This document shows, piece after piece, positions 1-8,239 of a DNA stretch of 64,000 nt (position 1 is its first letter; each line of letters opens with the position of its first letter). Location of the stretch: contig NZ_CADIJM010000010.1 of assembly GCF_902859585.1 (NCBI RefSeq), positions 62,001-126,000 on the forward strand, given 5' to 3'. Source of the DNA: Achromobacter animicus (GTDB taxonomy: Bacteria > Pseudomonadota > Gammaproteobacteria > Burkholderiales > Burkholderiaceae_B). The notes beneath the pieces are model-generated. The model saw only the letters and a list, made by a program, of their open reading frames with translations. It was not told the DNA's origin and ran no database searches. The translations under genes were made by a program, and so were the position numbers.

Positions 1-245
1 TTTTCGCGGATCTTGAAACCGGCGATAGCCTTCTTGGTCTTCGTCACGACGGGCTTCTGGCCGGCGATCTTGGTCAGATCCGACACAGCGTGCTCGATGA
101 CTTTCTTGTCGGAGACCGCTTCCGAGACACCCATGTTCAGGGTGATCTTGGTGATGCGCGGCACTTCCATTGCGCTCTTGTAGCCAAACTTGGCCTGCAG
201 GTCGCCAGCGACCTTGCTCTTGTAGAAATCTTGCAAACGAGACAT
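1..245 (-). CDS. rplE: 50S ribosomal protein L5 (N-terminal part, runs off window)
   Basis: The start codon lies at 243-245 and about 81 codons are visible before the left edge; the family is usually near 179 residues, so a little under half is present. The translated start ([12 protein letters not shown], then [15 protein letters not shown] and [19 protein letters not shown]) is typical of L5. L5 binds 5S rRNA together with L18 and L25 and contacts the P-site tRNA in the large subunit. It sits 12 bases after rplX in the spc-type order rplN-rplX-rplE and is surely cotranscribed with it. The C-terminus cannot be assessed. Confidence 0.96.
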   Translation of the reverse strand, partial: MSRLQDFYKSKVAGDLQAKFGYKSAMEVPRITKITLNMGVSEAVSDKKVIEHAVSDLTKIAGQKPVVTKTKKAIAGFKIRE

Positions 246-257
246 GTCTATCGCCCC

Positions 258-578
258 TTACGCCTTGGCGCCGACAACGGCACCATTGGAACGGAACACG
301 CGGACCTTGCGACCTTCGACTTCTTGAACGCCCACGCGGTCGCCACGACCGGTTGCGGGGTTGAAGAGCGCCACATTCGAGATGTGGATCGGCATGGTCT
401 TTTCGACAATCCCGCCCGGGTTGTTAGCCATCGGGTTGGCTTTCACGTGCTTCTTGGCAACGTTGACGCCTTCGACCAGAACGTGGTCGGCACCAACGCG
501 GGCCAGCACCGTGCCACGACGCTTCTTGTCGCGGCCGGTCAGGACGATGACTTCGTCGCCTTTACGAATGTTGTTCAT
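258..578 (-). CDS. rplX: 50S ribosomal protein L24
   Basis: A 106-residue protein of normal length for bacterial L24. It begins [24 protein letters not shown], which is a KOW motif (about residues 4-30), followed by the basic [10 protein letters not shown] stretch and the [18 protein letters not shown] segment that are conserved in the family. L24 is an early assembly protein that binds 23S rRNA domain I. The gene lies 11 bases after rplN and 12 before rplE, in one transcription unit. The start ATG is preceded by an AGGAG-type ribosome binding site. Nothing is unusual in the protein. Confidence 0.97.
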   Translation of the reverse strand: MNNIRKGDEVIVLTGRDKKRRGTVLARVGADHVLVEGVNVAKKHVKANPMANNPGGIVEKTMPIHISNVALFNPATGRGDRVGVQEVEGRKVRVFRSNGAVVGAKA

Positions 579-589
579 CGTAGGGCTCC

Positions 590-958
590 TTACAGCACTT
601 CCGGGGCCAGCGACACGATCTTCATGAACTTCTCGGTACGCAGTTCACGCGTAACGGGTCCGAAGATGCGGGTGCCGATAGGCTCCAGCTTGGCGTTGAG
701 CAACACGGCGGCATTGCCACCGAAACGAATCAGCGAACCGTCTTTACGGCGCACGCCCTTGGCGGTACGAACCACCACGGCATTGTAAATTTCGCCTTTC
801 TTGACGCGTCCGCGCGGAGCCGCATCTTTGACGCTCACCTTGATGATGTCGCCGATACCGGCATAACGGCGCTTGGAGCCACCGAGCACCTTAATGCACA
901 TGACATGACGCGCACCAGTGTTATCGGCCACGTCCAGCGTGGTCTGCATTTGGATCAT
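590..958 (-). CDS. rplN: 50S ribosomal protein L14, first gene of the spc-type operon
   Basis: A 122-residue protein of exactly the usual length. [27 protein letters not shown] is the conserved L14 start, and the middle ([20 protein letters not shown]) and the end are equally typical. L14 binds 23S rRNA beside L19 and helps form an inter-subunit bridge. In most related bacteria rpsQ lies directly upstream in the same direction. Here rpsQ is 12.9 kb away, and rplN starts its own unit from the promoter proposed at 1198-1226. In E. coli this operon is controlled by S8 acting further downstream, outside this window. Confidence 0.97.
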   Translation of the reverse strand: MIQMQTTLDVADNTGARHVMCIKVLGGSKRRYAGIGDIIKVSVKDAAPRGRVKKGEIYNAVVVRTAKGVRRKDGSLIRFGGNAAVLLNAKLEPIGTRIFGPVTRELRTEKFMKIVSLAPEVL

Positions 959-1197
959 GATTTTTCCTGTTCCAACTTAACTGGAAATACGGTTTTCCCA
1001 ACAAGGGAACACTGCAATTCCTGCCAGTTTTGGTCCCGTCAGGTCAGCCGCCCTGCTTTTTTGTCGGCAAGTCCGTACTATCTGGACCAGCAACTGGTGG
1101 CAACGCAACGACCCTGGGTTGAAATCCTGCGGGTATTCCCCCCGACGCGCTCACCTAACCTTCGGCTAAGTGAATCGACAATCTGGGAAAGCTGATA

Positions 1198-1226
1198 ATT
1201 CTAACGTGGTTAATTTTTGAGCGCAA
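1198..1226 (-). promoter_or_regulatory. Candidate sigma70 promoter for rplN-rplX-rplE
   Basis: On the minus strand TTGCGC (1221-1226) is followed after 17 bases by TAGAAT (1198-1203), a 5/6 match to the -10 consensus. It lies about 240 bases upstream of rplN in the only gap where the operon could be started, because the preceding S10-type genes end in their own terminator at 13.8 kb. The long leader (959-1190) contains an imperfect stem-loop near 1153-1170 (CUUAGCC, GAA, GGUUAGG on the minus strand). Nothing else was recognised in this 340-base gap apart from the hairpin at 1260-1275. Confidence 0.55.
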
Positions 1227-1259
1227 GCACTTTGTTGGGATTGCGCACAAAAGACCACG

Positions 1260-1275
1260 CCCCCTGTCAAGGGGG
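1260..1275 (-). terminator. Possible terminator hairpin after the Asp/Asn hydroxylase gene
   Basis: Minus strand CCCCC, TTGACA loop, GGGGG, followed after a few bases by TTTTG. It sits 24 bases beyond the stop codon of the hydroxylase gene. The T-run is short and not adjacent to the stem, so termination is plausible but weak. Confidence 0.4.
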
Positions 1276-1298
1276 TCGGTTTGTCGGGCCATCCGCCC

Positions 1299-2183
1299 CT
1301 ATTTCTGGCGGTAGTAGCCCTTCTCCCAGGCGTCATGATTTGCCTTGCCGCGACGGATTTCGTCCGTGAACGGCGCGGCCATGAGCACAAGGCGATTTAG
1401 CCATTTTACAGGAGCTCGGCAGGGACGCTCGAAATCCACGAAAAGCACGGCTCTGACGCCGCCGGTGTCGTTGTGTACCTCGTGGGGATACAGGTCGTCA
1501 AAGACCACCGCCTGTCCTTCGCGCCAGCTATAGCGCTGGCCGCCGACTTCTATCCAGCAGCGTTCGGGCGGGTCGGGGACGACCAGGCCGAGGTGCAGGC
1601 GCAGCACGCCGTTGTACGGCCCCGTGTGCAGCGGAATGCGCTTGCCCGGTTCGAGGATGGAGAAGAAGGCAGTGCGCAGGCCCGGGATGTCCTGCAGGGC
1701 GCGCGCGGTGGACGGACATCGGGCAAGGTTGCGTTCAGAGCGCAGGCCATAGCCCAGGAAGACGAACGTCTTCCATCGGTCGTCGGAGGTGATCATGCCC
1801 ACATCCGGGGAGAGTTCGTGGAAGGCCGGAAGCGCCTGGCGGTCGGCCAGCAGGCTCATCAGTTCGGCCCGAATGGCAGGCGCCCGCGCTTCGAGGGTGG
1901 CAACCCACGGGAACTGGCTGTTCTGGAATATCGGCTTGTCGCCGACCAGCGAGGCCTGCGCAATGCGCTGACGCAGCCAGTCAATGAAGCGGAAAACAAC
2001 CCGCGAATAGAGGCTGGGCTTGGCGGCCGGACGCGCATCGATGGGTTGCACGATGGATATACGGATGACAGCCGAAGATTCCTCATTTTTGTCCACGGCG
2101 ATGCGCTTGTCCACGGTGGCACGCGTGCCGGCACTTGGCAGGCCAATGGACCCAAGTCCGCGGCGGGGATTGGCTCCTTCCAC
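1299..2183 (-). CDS. Aspartyl/asparaginyl beta-hydroxylase family dioxygenase (LpxO-like)
   Basis: The protein resembles the Fe(II)/2-oxoglutarate hydroxylases that include mammalian Asp/Asn beta-hydroxylase and the bacterial lipid A 2-hydroxylase LpxO. Family landmarks are seen in order: FPWVATLEARAPAIRAE, then RCPSTARALQDIPGLRTAFFSIL, PLHTGPYNGVLRLHLGL (first iron histidine and a likely co-substrate region), YSWREGQAVVFDDLYPHEVHN (second histidine) and a final arginine region, RAVLFVDFERP. The longest frame (294 codons) begins at a GTG at 2183, but the first 45 or so residues look unconserved and Arg/Ser-rich. A start further in (a GTG near VDKRIAVDK or VQPIDARP) is equally possible. The substrate, lipid A or a peptide, cannot be told from sequence. 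It lies between the two separated ribosomal blocks, divergent from the aldehyde dehydrogenase. Confidence 0.75.
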   Translation of the reverse strand: MEGANPRRGLGSIGLPSAGTRATVDKRIAVDKNEESSAVIRISIVQPIDARPAAKPSLYSRVVFRFIDWLRQRIAQASLVGDKPIFQNSQFPWVATLEARAPAIRAELMSLLADRQALPAFHELSPDVGMITSDDRWKTFVFLGYGLRSERNLARCPSTARALQDIPGLRTAFFSILEPGKRIPLHTGPYNGVLRLHLGLVVPDPPERCWIEVGGQRYSWREGQAVVFDDLYPHEVHNDTGGVRAVLFVDFERPCRAPVKWLNRLVLMAAPFTDEIRRGKANHDAWEKGYYRQK

Positions 2184-2271
2184 TACGGGGAAGCTGGTTT
2201 AGACTGCCGTGGGCGACAGCGGTCGCTCTCGCCCTTGGCTACCCATTCCTATTACGCAAGGAACGACAGGC

Positions 2272-3699
2272 ATGTATGAACAGTTGGCGCTGTATATCGA
2301 CGGCGAATTCGTCGCCGGCGAGGGCAGGCGCACCCAGGACGTCATCAACCCCGCCACGCTCGAGGTGCTGGGCCAGCTGCCTCACGCCACGCAAGCCGAT
2401 CTGGACCGCGCCCTTGCCGCTGCCCAGCGCGCCTTCGAATCGTGGAAGAAGTCCTCGCCCATGGACCGCTCGGCGATCCTGCGCAAGGTCGCCACGCTGT
2501 CGCGAGAGCGCGCCCAGGAGATCGGCCGCAACATGACGCTGGACCAGGGCAAGCCGCTGGCCGAAGCCGTGGGCGAAGTCACCTCCTGCGCGGAACATGC
2601 CGACTGGCACGCTGAGGAATGCCGCCGCATTTACGGACGCGTCATCCAGCCGCGCAATCCGGATGTGCGCCAGATCGTGGTGCGAGAACCCATCGGCGTC
2701 TGCGCCGCCTTCACGCCCTGGAACTTCCCGTACAACCAGGCGATCCGCAAGATCGCCGCCGCCATCGGCGCCGGCTGCACGGTCGTGCTCAAGGGTCCCG
2801 AGGACTCGCCCAGCGCGGTCATGGCGATTGCGCGCATGTTCCACGATGCGGGTCTGCCCAAGGGCTGCCTGAACATCGTCTGGGGCGAACCCGCCACCAT
2901 CTCCGATTACCTGATCCGTTCGCCGATCGTGCGCAAGGTGTCGTTCACCGGCTCCGTTCCGGTCGGCAAGCAGCTTGCGGCGCTGGCAGGCGCGCACATG
3001 AAACGCGTCACCATGGAACTGGGCGGCCACTCGCCCGTGCTGGTGTTCGACGACGCGGATATCGACCGCGCCGCCGAGATGCTGGCCAAGTTCAAGGTGC
3101 GCAACGCGGGCCAGGTCTGCGTATCGCCCACCCGCTTCTACGTGCAGGACGGCGCGTACGAGCAGTTCCTGGCGCGATTCTCTGAGGTCCTCAAGAACAT
3201 CAAGGTCGGCGACGGCCTGGAAGCCGGCACCGAGATGGGGCCGCTGGCGCATGAGCGCCGCGTGCCCGCCATGAGCGCCTTCATCGACGACGCCAAGAAG
3301 CACGGCGCCAAGGTGGTGGTGGGCGGCGGTCCGCTGGACCGCAAGGGCTTCTTCTTTGCGCCGACCGTGGTCACGGAACTGCCCGACAACGCCATGCTGA
3401 TGACCGAAGAGCCGTTCGGCCCCGTGGCGCCCGTCGTCCGTTTCAAGGACACCGACGAGGTGCTGCGCCGCGCCAACAGCCTTCCCTTCGGCCTGTCCTC
3501 GTACGTGTTCACGAATTCGCTGAAGACCGCGACCAAGGTGTCCAACGGCCTGGAAGCCGGCATGGTCAACATCAATCACTTCGGCAGCGCCCTGGCCGAG
3601 ACGCCCTTCGGCGGCATCAAGGACAGCGGCATCGGCAGCGAAGGCGGCACCGAGACCTTCGAGGGCTATCTGGTCACCAAGTTCATCACGCACGTCTGA
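2272..3699 (+). CDS. NAD(P)-dependent aldehyde dehydrogenase, succinate-semialdehyde dehydrogenase type
   Basis: The start chosen is the ATG at 2272 ([18 protein letters not shown]), which has AAGGAACGACAGG before it and matches the usual N-terminus; it gives 475 residues. Class landmarks are [34 protein letters not shown] (cofactor binding), [28 protein letters not shown] (general-base Glu), [12 protein letters not shown] (catalytic Cys) and [13 protein letters not shown]. The family oxidises aldehydes such as succinate semialdehyde to the acid. The exact substrate is not evident. It is monocistronic: the upstream neighbour is divergent, and a strong terminator follows at 3721-3753. Confidence 0.85.
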   Translation: MYEQLALYIDGEFVAGEGRRTQDVINPATLEVLGQLPHATQADLDRALAAAQRAFESWKKSSPMDRSAILRKVATLSRERAQEIGRNMTLDQGKPLAEAVGEVTSCAEHADWHAEECRRIYGRVIQPRNPDVRQIVVREPIGVCAAFTPWNFPYNQAIRKIAAAIGAGCTVVLKGPEDSPSAVMAIARMFHDAGLPKGCLNIVWGEPATISDYLIRSPIVRKVSFTGSVPVGKQLAALAGAHMKRVTMELGGHSPVLVFDDADIDRAAEMLAKFKVRNAGQVCVSPTRFYVQDGAYEQFLARFSEVLKNIKVGDGLEAGTEMGPLAHERRVPAMSAFIDDAKKHGAKVVVGGGPLDRKGFFFAPTVVTELPDNAMLMTEEPFGPVAPVVRFKDTDEVLRRANSLPFGLSSYVFTNSLKTATKVSNGLEAGMVNINHFGSALAETPFGGIKDSGIGSEGGTETFEGYLVTKFITHV

Positions 3700-3720
3700 T
3701 CCTGCGGCCATCGCAAAGCA

Positions 3721-3753
3721 AAGCCCCGCACCTGGCGTGCGGGGCTTTTTTTT
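3721..3753 (+). terminator. Rho-independent terminator of the aldehyde dehydrogenase gene
   Basis: A perfect 10-base stem, AAGCCCCGCA / TGCGGGGCTT, with a 7-base loop is followed by an uninterrupted run of T. It begins 21 bases after the stop codon. Confidence 0.93.
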
Positions 3754-3832
3754 GTCTGTCGTGTGGCGCGGACCGGTTAGGAATTCATGACGCTGTCATG
3801 CGGCTCAGTGAGCATTGGGCCCGCTTACAAGC

Positions 3833-3868
3833 AGCTGACCCAGGTAGCTGACCCAATTAGCTGACCCG
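3833..3868 (+). repeat. Three tandem copies of AGCTGACCC at 13-base spacing
   Basis: AGCTGACCCA at 3833-3842 and 3846-3855 and AGCTGACCCG at 3859-3868, separated by GGT and ATT. The array ends 72 bases before the metallophosphoesterase start, in the only upstream region that gene has. It may be an activator or repressor array, or slippage without function. Confidence 0.8.
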
Positions 3869-3940
3869 CGGCTGCCGCTTCGGCATGGCCCACGCCCATG
3901 CCCGACCGCCGCCACACTGAACCCAGGACCCCGCCCCCCG

Positions 3941-6109
3941 ATGACGCTTCGCCCTTCCCGCCCCGTCCGCGCCGCAGCCTCCCTGCTGCTCGTTGCCCTG
4001 CTCGCCGCTTGCGGCGGCGACAAGGACGATGACACGCCACCGCCCGTCGCCGAGACGCCGCCCCCGGCCGAAACGCCCGCACAGCCGCCCGCCCCCGTGC
4101 AGGTCGCGTTCATGCCCGACATCCACTTCCATGATGTCTACGCGGACTTCAAGGACGGCTCGTTCCCCGGCATCCCCAACCCGAAGGCCGGCGACAACGC
4201 GACCATCCGCACGATGTACGCGCAGCTCACGTCCACGCGCCTCTTCAACGAAAACTACTTCGCCTTCCTGGCCGCGCTGGACGACGCCGTGAAACGCGGC
4301 GTGAAGTACATCGCACTGCCGGGCGACTTCTCGGACGACGGCCAGCCTGTGCACATGCGCGGCCTGGTCAAGATCATGGACGACTATTCAAAGAAGCACG
4401 GCATCCAGTTCTTTGCCGCGCCCGGCAACCATGACCCCAACCGCCCTTTCAACCAGCCCGCGGGCAAGGGGGACTACCTTGGCCTGGATCCCGTGACGGG
4501 CGCAATCGGCTTCTCGCAGCCGATCTACAGCCGCGGCGCGAACATATGCAACACCGCCTACAGCGGCGACTGGACGCGCATCGGCAACACCTATTGCACC
4601 GAGGAAGTGCTGCACATGGGCTACTCGGGCATCACGACCGCGCTCGAGCAGCATGGCTTCATGCCGCAGCCGCAGAACGTGTATTACGAAACCCCGTACA
4701 GCACCTACAAGTACGAAGACTACGATTACGCCACGGCGGTCTCGCAAGCCAACTGGATCAACCGTCAGTACGAGATCTGCGCCGAAGGCACCGGCGGTCC
4801 GAACAAGCCGCAGAACTACACGCTGTGCAAGATGGTGCCCGACACGTCGTACGTGGTCGAGCCCGTCGAGGGCGTGTGGCTGGTGGGCCTGGATGCCAAC
4901 GTCTACGTGCCGACCGGTCCGGGCGCCAACGACTTCACCGGCTCGGGTGACCAGGGCTACAACAAGATGCTGACCCACAAGGCGCACGTCATCACGTGGC
5001 TGGCCGACGTGGTGGCGCGCGGCAAGGCGCAGGGCAAGCAGGTCATCGCCTTCAGCCACTTCCCGATGTCCGAGTTCTTCAATGGCGCGTCCGACGACAT
5101 CGAAGCGCTGCTGGGCGCGAACAAAATGCAGATGATCCGCCGTCCCGCGGAGAACACCACGCGCGCGCTGGCCGAGACCGGTTTGAAGGTGCACGTGGGC
5201 GGCCACATGCACTTCAACGACATGGCGCTGCGCAACTACGGCGGCGACCACGCGCTCTTCAACATCCAGGCGCCCTCCATGGCCGCCTATGTGCCCGCGT
5301 ACAAGCTCATGACGCTGCAGAGCGCCGATGAGATCGAAGTGCAGACCATCCGACTGGACAAGGTGCCGCGCTTCGATGAGCTGTTCGACCTGTACCGCGC
5401 GGAAAACGCCTACACCGTGCCGCCGCGCTGGGACGTTTCCATCCTGGACGCCAAGGACTACGGCGATTTCACCTATCGCTACATGAGCGAACTGGTGCGC
5501 CTGCGCCTGCTGAACGACGACTGGCGCTGCGAGATGCGCGAGCTGGTCAAGAGCCCGCTGACGGGCGCCGACCTGCTGGCGTTGTCGCAACTGCAGACGA
5601 CGGTCACGCTCAAGGAATTGGCGAACACCGGCAATCAGAACAATCTGACGCCCGCGTTCTTTGCATGCCTGTCTGACGGCGGCGGCAGCGGCGCCAGCAA
5701 TCCGGCCTATGCCGCGGATGCCACCAACGCGCAATCGCGCGCGCAAGCCTTGGCCCAGGCCAACGGCATGCAGCTGGCGGACTTCGCGCAGTGGACGGCG
5801 CTGGAGATGGCCGGGGACTTCGTGCGCCTGGCCAATGCCGGCGACCTCGCGTTTACCGATATCCCGGCGCAGCGCGCCAGTCAGTACAAGCTGCTGGCTC
5901 AAGCACTGAACCAGACCAACGCCGCCGTGCAGATGAACGGCAACAACGTCAGCGACGCCAACACGCCCGCAGACCTGTTCAAGGCGCGCTTCAAGCCGCT
6001 GATGGCGATCATGCTCAAGCTCGCAAACGGTGCGCCGTCCGAGCACATCCGCCTGGACTTGACGACCAACAGCATCGTCAACCTGTCCAACCAGCCTTCG
6101 CCGTTCTAA
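3941..6109 (+). CDS. Calcineurin-like metallophosphoesterase, predicted lipoprotein (722 aa)
   Basis: The N-terminus has a short basic head, a hydrophobic core and the lipobox LAAC with Cys24, then an Asp/Pro-rich linker, so the mature protein should be lipid-anchored outside the cytoplasm. The metallophosphoesterase signature is complete: D60-x-H62 (MPDIHFHD), GD at 128-129 with the following SDDG, GNHD at 162-165, a later histidine in FSHFPMSE, and GGHMH at 420-424. These ligands bind two metal ions and hydrolyse phosphate mono- or diesters. About 270 further residues follow the catalytic core; they look helical and contain a Gly/Ser/Ala-rich break (GGGSGASNPAYAADATNAQ), and I do not recognise a domain there. 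The physiological substrate is unknown. It stands alone, with a 13-base-spaced repeat array upstream and a terminator downstream. Confidence 0.85.
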   Translation: MTLRPSRPVRAAASLLLVALLAACGGDKDDDTPPPVAETPPPAETPAQPPAPVQVAFMPDIHFHDVYADFKDGSFPGIPNPKAGDNATIRTMYAQLTSTRLFNENYFAFLAALDDAVKRGVKYIALPGDFSDDGQPVHMRGLVKIMDDYSKKHGIQFFAAPGNHDPNRPFNQPAGKGDYLGLDPVTGAIGFSQPIYSRGANICNTAYSGDWTRIGNTYCTEEVLHMGYSGITTALEQHGFMPQPQNVYYETPYSTYKYEDYDYATAVSQANWINRQYEICAEGTGGPNKPQNYTLCKMVPDTSYVVEPVEGVWLVGLDANVYVPTGPGANDFTGSGDQGYNKMLTHKAHVITWLADVVARGKAQGKQVIAFSHFPMSEFFNGASDDIEALLGANKMQMIRRPAENTTRALAETGLKVHVGGHMHFNDMALRNYGGDHALFNIQAPSMAAYVPAYKLMTLQSADEIEVQTIRLDKVPRFDELFDLYRAENAYTVPPRWDVSILDAKDYGDFTYRYMSELVRLRLLNDDWRCEMRELVKSPLTGADLLALSQLQTTVTLKELANTGNQNNLTPAFFACLSDGGGSGASNPAYAADATNAQSRAQALAQANGMQLADFAQWTALEMAGDFVRLANAGDLAFTDIPAQRASQYKLLAQALNQTNAAVQMNGNNVSDANTPADLFKARFKPLMAIMLKLANGAPSEHIRLDLTTNSIVNLSNQPSPF

Positions 6110-6136
6110 GCCTGATTCGAAGGTTCCGAAAGGCCG

Positions 6137-6165
6137 ACGGCCCGCTGATCAAGCGGGCCGTTTTT
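6137..6165 (+). terminator. Rho-independent terminator after the metallophosphoesterase
   Basis: A perfect 10-base stem, ACGGCCCGCT / AGCGGGCCGT, with loop GATCA is followed by TTTTTGTTT. It lies between this gene and the convergent AraC-type gene. Confidence 0.9.
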
Positions 6166-6207
6166 GTTTGGCGGCATTGCCTGGCGCGCAACGGTCCGCG
6201 TTCACGC

Positions 6208-7176
6208 CTACAAGGCGCGCCCGCCCGCGCGCAGGTCCCGCGGCGTCATGCCGAAGCGCTGCTTGAACAGCCGGCTGAAATGCGAAGGATGAGAGAAACC
6301 CACCTGATACGCCAGCTCGGCGATGCCGCGATGGCGGTGCCGCGCGTCCAGCAGCAGTTCGCGGCACCGGTCCAGCCGCTGCTCAAAAATGAACGACTCC
6401 ACCGACAACCCGCCCGCGCGCAGGATGCGGTGCAGATAGGCGACCGAGACCCCACAGCCCTGCGCTACCCGCGCGGGCGACAGATCCGGATCGGCGAGAT
6501 GCTGGCGGATATAGGCCAGCACACGCGCTCTGTGCGCCACCGTGACGCTGCTGTCCGCCTCCGAGACCTGTCCCTGTCCCGGCTGCACCAGGAAGAGCAC
6601 GATGAGGTCGATCAGACGCTCGCCCAGCTCGGCGGCCTCGGTCTCGGACCAGCCGTCCATGCCTTTGAACAGGTGATCCATGTAGCCGGCCAGCAGCGCG
6701 CCGCGGGGCGACCCGTCGTCGGTGCGCAGCTTGTAGAAGGCGCCGATGCGTGAGTCCCGCTGCGACAGTGCGCTGCGCGGGAACGAGACGCTCAGGCTGC
6801 GGTAGCCCGCCGCGCCGTTCGCGGTTGCCTGATACGGCAGGCTCTGGTTCATCAGATACACGCAACCCGGTTCCACCTGGAATTCGCGGCCCGCTTGTCG
6901 CACTGCCAGCGGACCGGCCAGCGGCAGGCCAAAGGTGTAGAACTCCTGATCCAGCCGCGACACGTTGCCCGGCGTGCGTTCCAGCCGCTGGCCCTGGTAA
7001 TGCAGATCGTTGAATTGAAGGCTGGCGCGTCGCGCATAGCGGACATGGCCCGCGAAATGACCGGGTTTGCCGCCATGCACCTCGAACGGCCCGAAAGCAT
7101 CGGCCAGCGCGGCGCGCCACGCATCGCGCCGGTCAGCGCCGGCGCTGGCCGAAATGGCGAATTCCGTATCTGGCAT
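6208..7176 (-). CDS. AraC-family transcriptional regulator
   Basis: A 322-residue protein. The N-terminal part (about 1-190: FGPFEVHGGKPGHFAGHVRYARRASLQFNDLHYQGQ, then EPGCVYLMNQSLPYQ) resembles the cupin-like sensing domain of FeaR-type AraC proteins. The C-terminal 100 residues are a double helix-turn-helix: LSPARVAQGCGVSVAYLHRILRAGG, then GIAELAYQVGFSHPSHFSRLFKQRFGMTPRDLR, which is the diagnostic AraC signature. The ATG at 7176 has a good ribosome binding site (CAGGAGACCGTGCC). It is divergent from the hydrolase-liv operon, 154 bases apart, so it probably activates that operon in response to its substrate. The inducer is unknown. Confidence 0.9.
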   Translation of the reverse strand: MPDTEFAISASAGADRRDAWRAALADAFGPFEVHGGKPGHFAGHVRYARRASLQFNDLHYQGQRLERTPGNVSRLDQEFYTFGLPLAGPLAVRQAGREFQVEPGCVYLMNQSLPYQATANGAAGYRSLSVSFPRSALSQRDSRIGAFYKLRTDDGSPRGALLAGYMDHLFKGMDGWSETEAAELGERLIDLIVLFLVQPGQGQVSEADSSVTVAHRARVLAYIRQHLADPDLSPARVAQGCGVSVAYLHRILRAGGLSVESFIFEQRLDRCRELLLDARHRHRGIAELAYQVGFSHPSHFSRLFKQRFGMTPRDLRAGGRAL

Positions 7177-7257
7177 GGCACGGTCTCCTGGGGGCTGCGC
7201 AAATTGATCTTGCGTCTACATATTGTTGACTCACCCTGCTGTGGGGTGGCCGGCGCA

Positions 7258-7287
7258 TTGTGGGCGCGCTTGCCGCAAGTCTATATT
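7258..7287 (+). promoter_or_regulatory. Candidate promoter for the hydrolase-liv operon
   Basis: TTGTGG (7258-7263), an 18-base spacer and TATATT (7282-7287) lie 44 bases before the hydrolase start. The -10 is a 5/6 match but the -35 is poor, which would suit an activator-dependent promoter controlled by the divergent AraC-type protein. Confidence 0.4.
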
Positions 7288-7330
7288 CAGCCCGACAAGC
7301 ACACAACCTGGACAAACCGGGAGGAGACGC

Positions 7331-8224
7331 ATGGACGAGGCAGGGTCGGCAACCGCGCGCCATACGCCGGCGTCGCGCTATCTGCGCTGCGCGGGACGCG
7401 AGTTGCACTACACGGACTGGGGCGCTTCTGACGCGCCGCCCATCATCATGTGGCATGGCCTGGCTCGCACCGGCCGAGACTTTGACGAGCTGGCGCAGGC
7501 ACTGGCCGGCGACTACCGCGTGATCTGTCCCGACGCGATCGGGCGCGGCCTGTCGCAATGGAGCCCCGATCCGGTCGCCGAGTACCGGCTCGACTTCTAC
7601 GCCACGTTGGCGCGCGCCCTGCTGGACGGCCTGTCGCTGGCGCGCGTGCGCTGGGTGGGAACGTCCATGGGCGGCGCGACCGGCATGCATGCGGCCGCGA
7701 CCACGTTGCGCGATCGCATTTCGCACCTGGTCGTCAACGACATCGGACCGGAACTGCCGCAGCCTGCCATCGAGCGCATCCTGGCCTATGCCGGCAACCC
7801 GCCGGCCTTCGACACGGTGACGGAACTCGAAGCCTGGCTGCGCGCCGCCTACAAACCCTATGGCTGGCAGAGCGACGATCAGTGGCGCCGGATGGCGGAA
7901 ACGTCGGTGCGCCGGCTGCCCGACGGCCGCGTCACCGCCCATTACGATCCGGCCATCGTCGGGCAGTTCAGCCATCACCCGAACGACTATGACCGGTGGG
8001 CCGGCTACGACACGCTGCGCATGCCGACGTTGCTTTTGCGCGGCGCCGATTCGGACCTGCTGCTGCCCGACGTTGCGCACGCCATGACGCAGCGCGGCCC
8101 CCGCGCACAGCGCATCGACTTTCCCGATTGCGGGCACGCCCCCGCGCTGAACGTGCCCGCCCAGATCGAACCCATCCGTCAATTTCTCGCCAGGCCGGAC
8201 GACACGGCCGCGCGCGCCCAATGA
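7331..8224 (+). CDS. Alpha/beta-fold hydrolase
   Basis: The start at 7331 (MDEAGSATARHTPASRYLRC) is preceded by GGAGGAGACGC and gives 297 residues. Alpha/beta hydrolase landmarks are seen: oxyanion segment IIMWHGLARTGRDF, nucleophile elbow GTSMGGATG (Ser), acid residue in LLLRGADSDLLLP (Asp) and histidine in DFPDCGHAPALN. The fold covers esterases, lipases, lactonases, C-C hydrolases and dehalogenases, so the reaction is open. It is the first gene of an operon with a Liv-type ABC importer (15 bases to the binding protein gene), so it likely acts on the imported compound or releases it. Confidence 0.85.
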   Translation: MDEAGSATARHTPASRYLRCAGRELHYTDWGASDAPPIIMWHGLARTGRDFDELAQALAGDYRVICPDAIGRGLSQWSPDPVAEYRLDFYATLARALLDGLSLARVRWVGTSMGGATGMHAAATTLRDRISHLVVNDIGPELPQPAIERILAYAGNPPAFDTVTELEAWLRAAYKPYGWQSDDQWRRMAETSVRRLPDGRVTAHYDPAIVGQFSHHPNDYDRWAGYDTLRMPTLLLRGADSDLLLPDVAHAMTQRGPRAQRIDFPDCGHAPALNVPAQIEPIRQFLARPDDTAARAQ

Positions 8225-8239
8225 CACCAGGAGACTTCC

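Noticed and set aside
1265-1270. A perfect TTGACA on the minus strand upstream of rplN
   Set aside because: It forms the loop of a GC stem and has no -10 element at 16-18 bases; the pair at 1198-1226 is better.
2239-3711. A 490-codon minus-strand frame opposite the aldehyde dehydrogenase
   Set aside because: Antisense shadow of a well-conserved gene; no family features.
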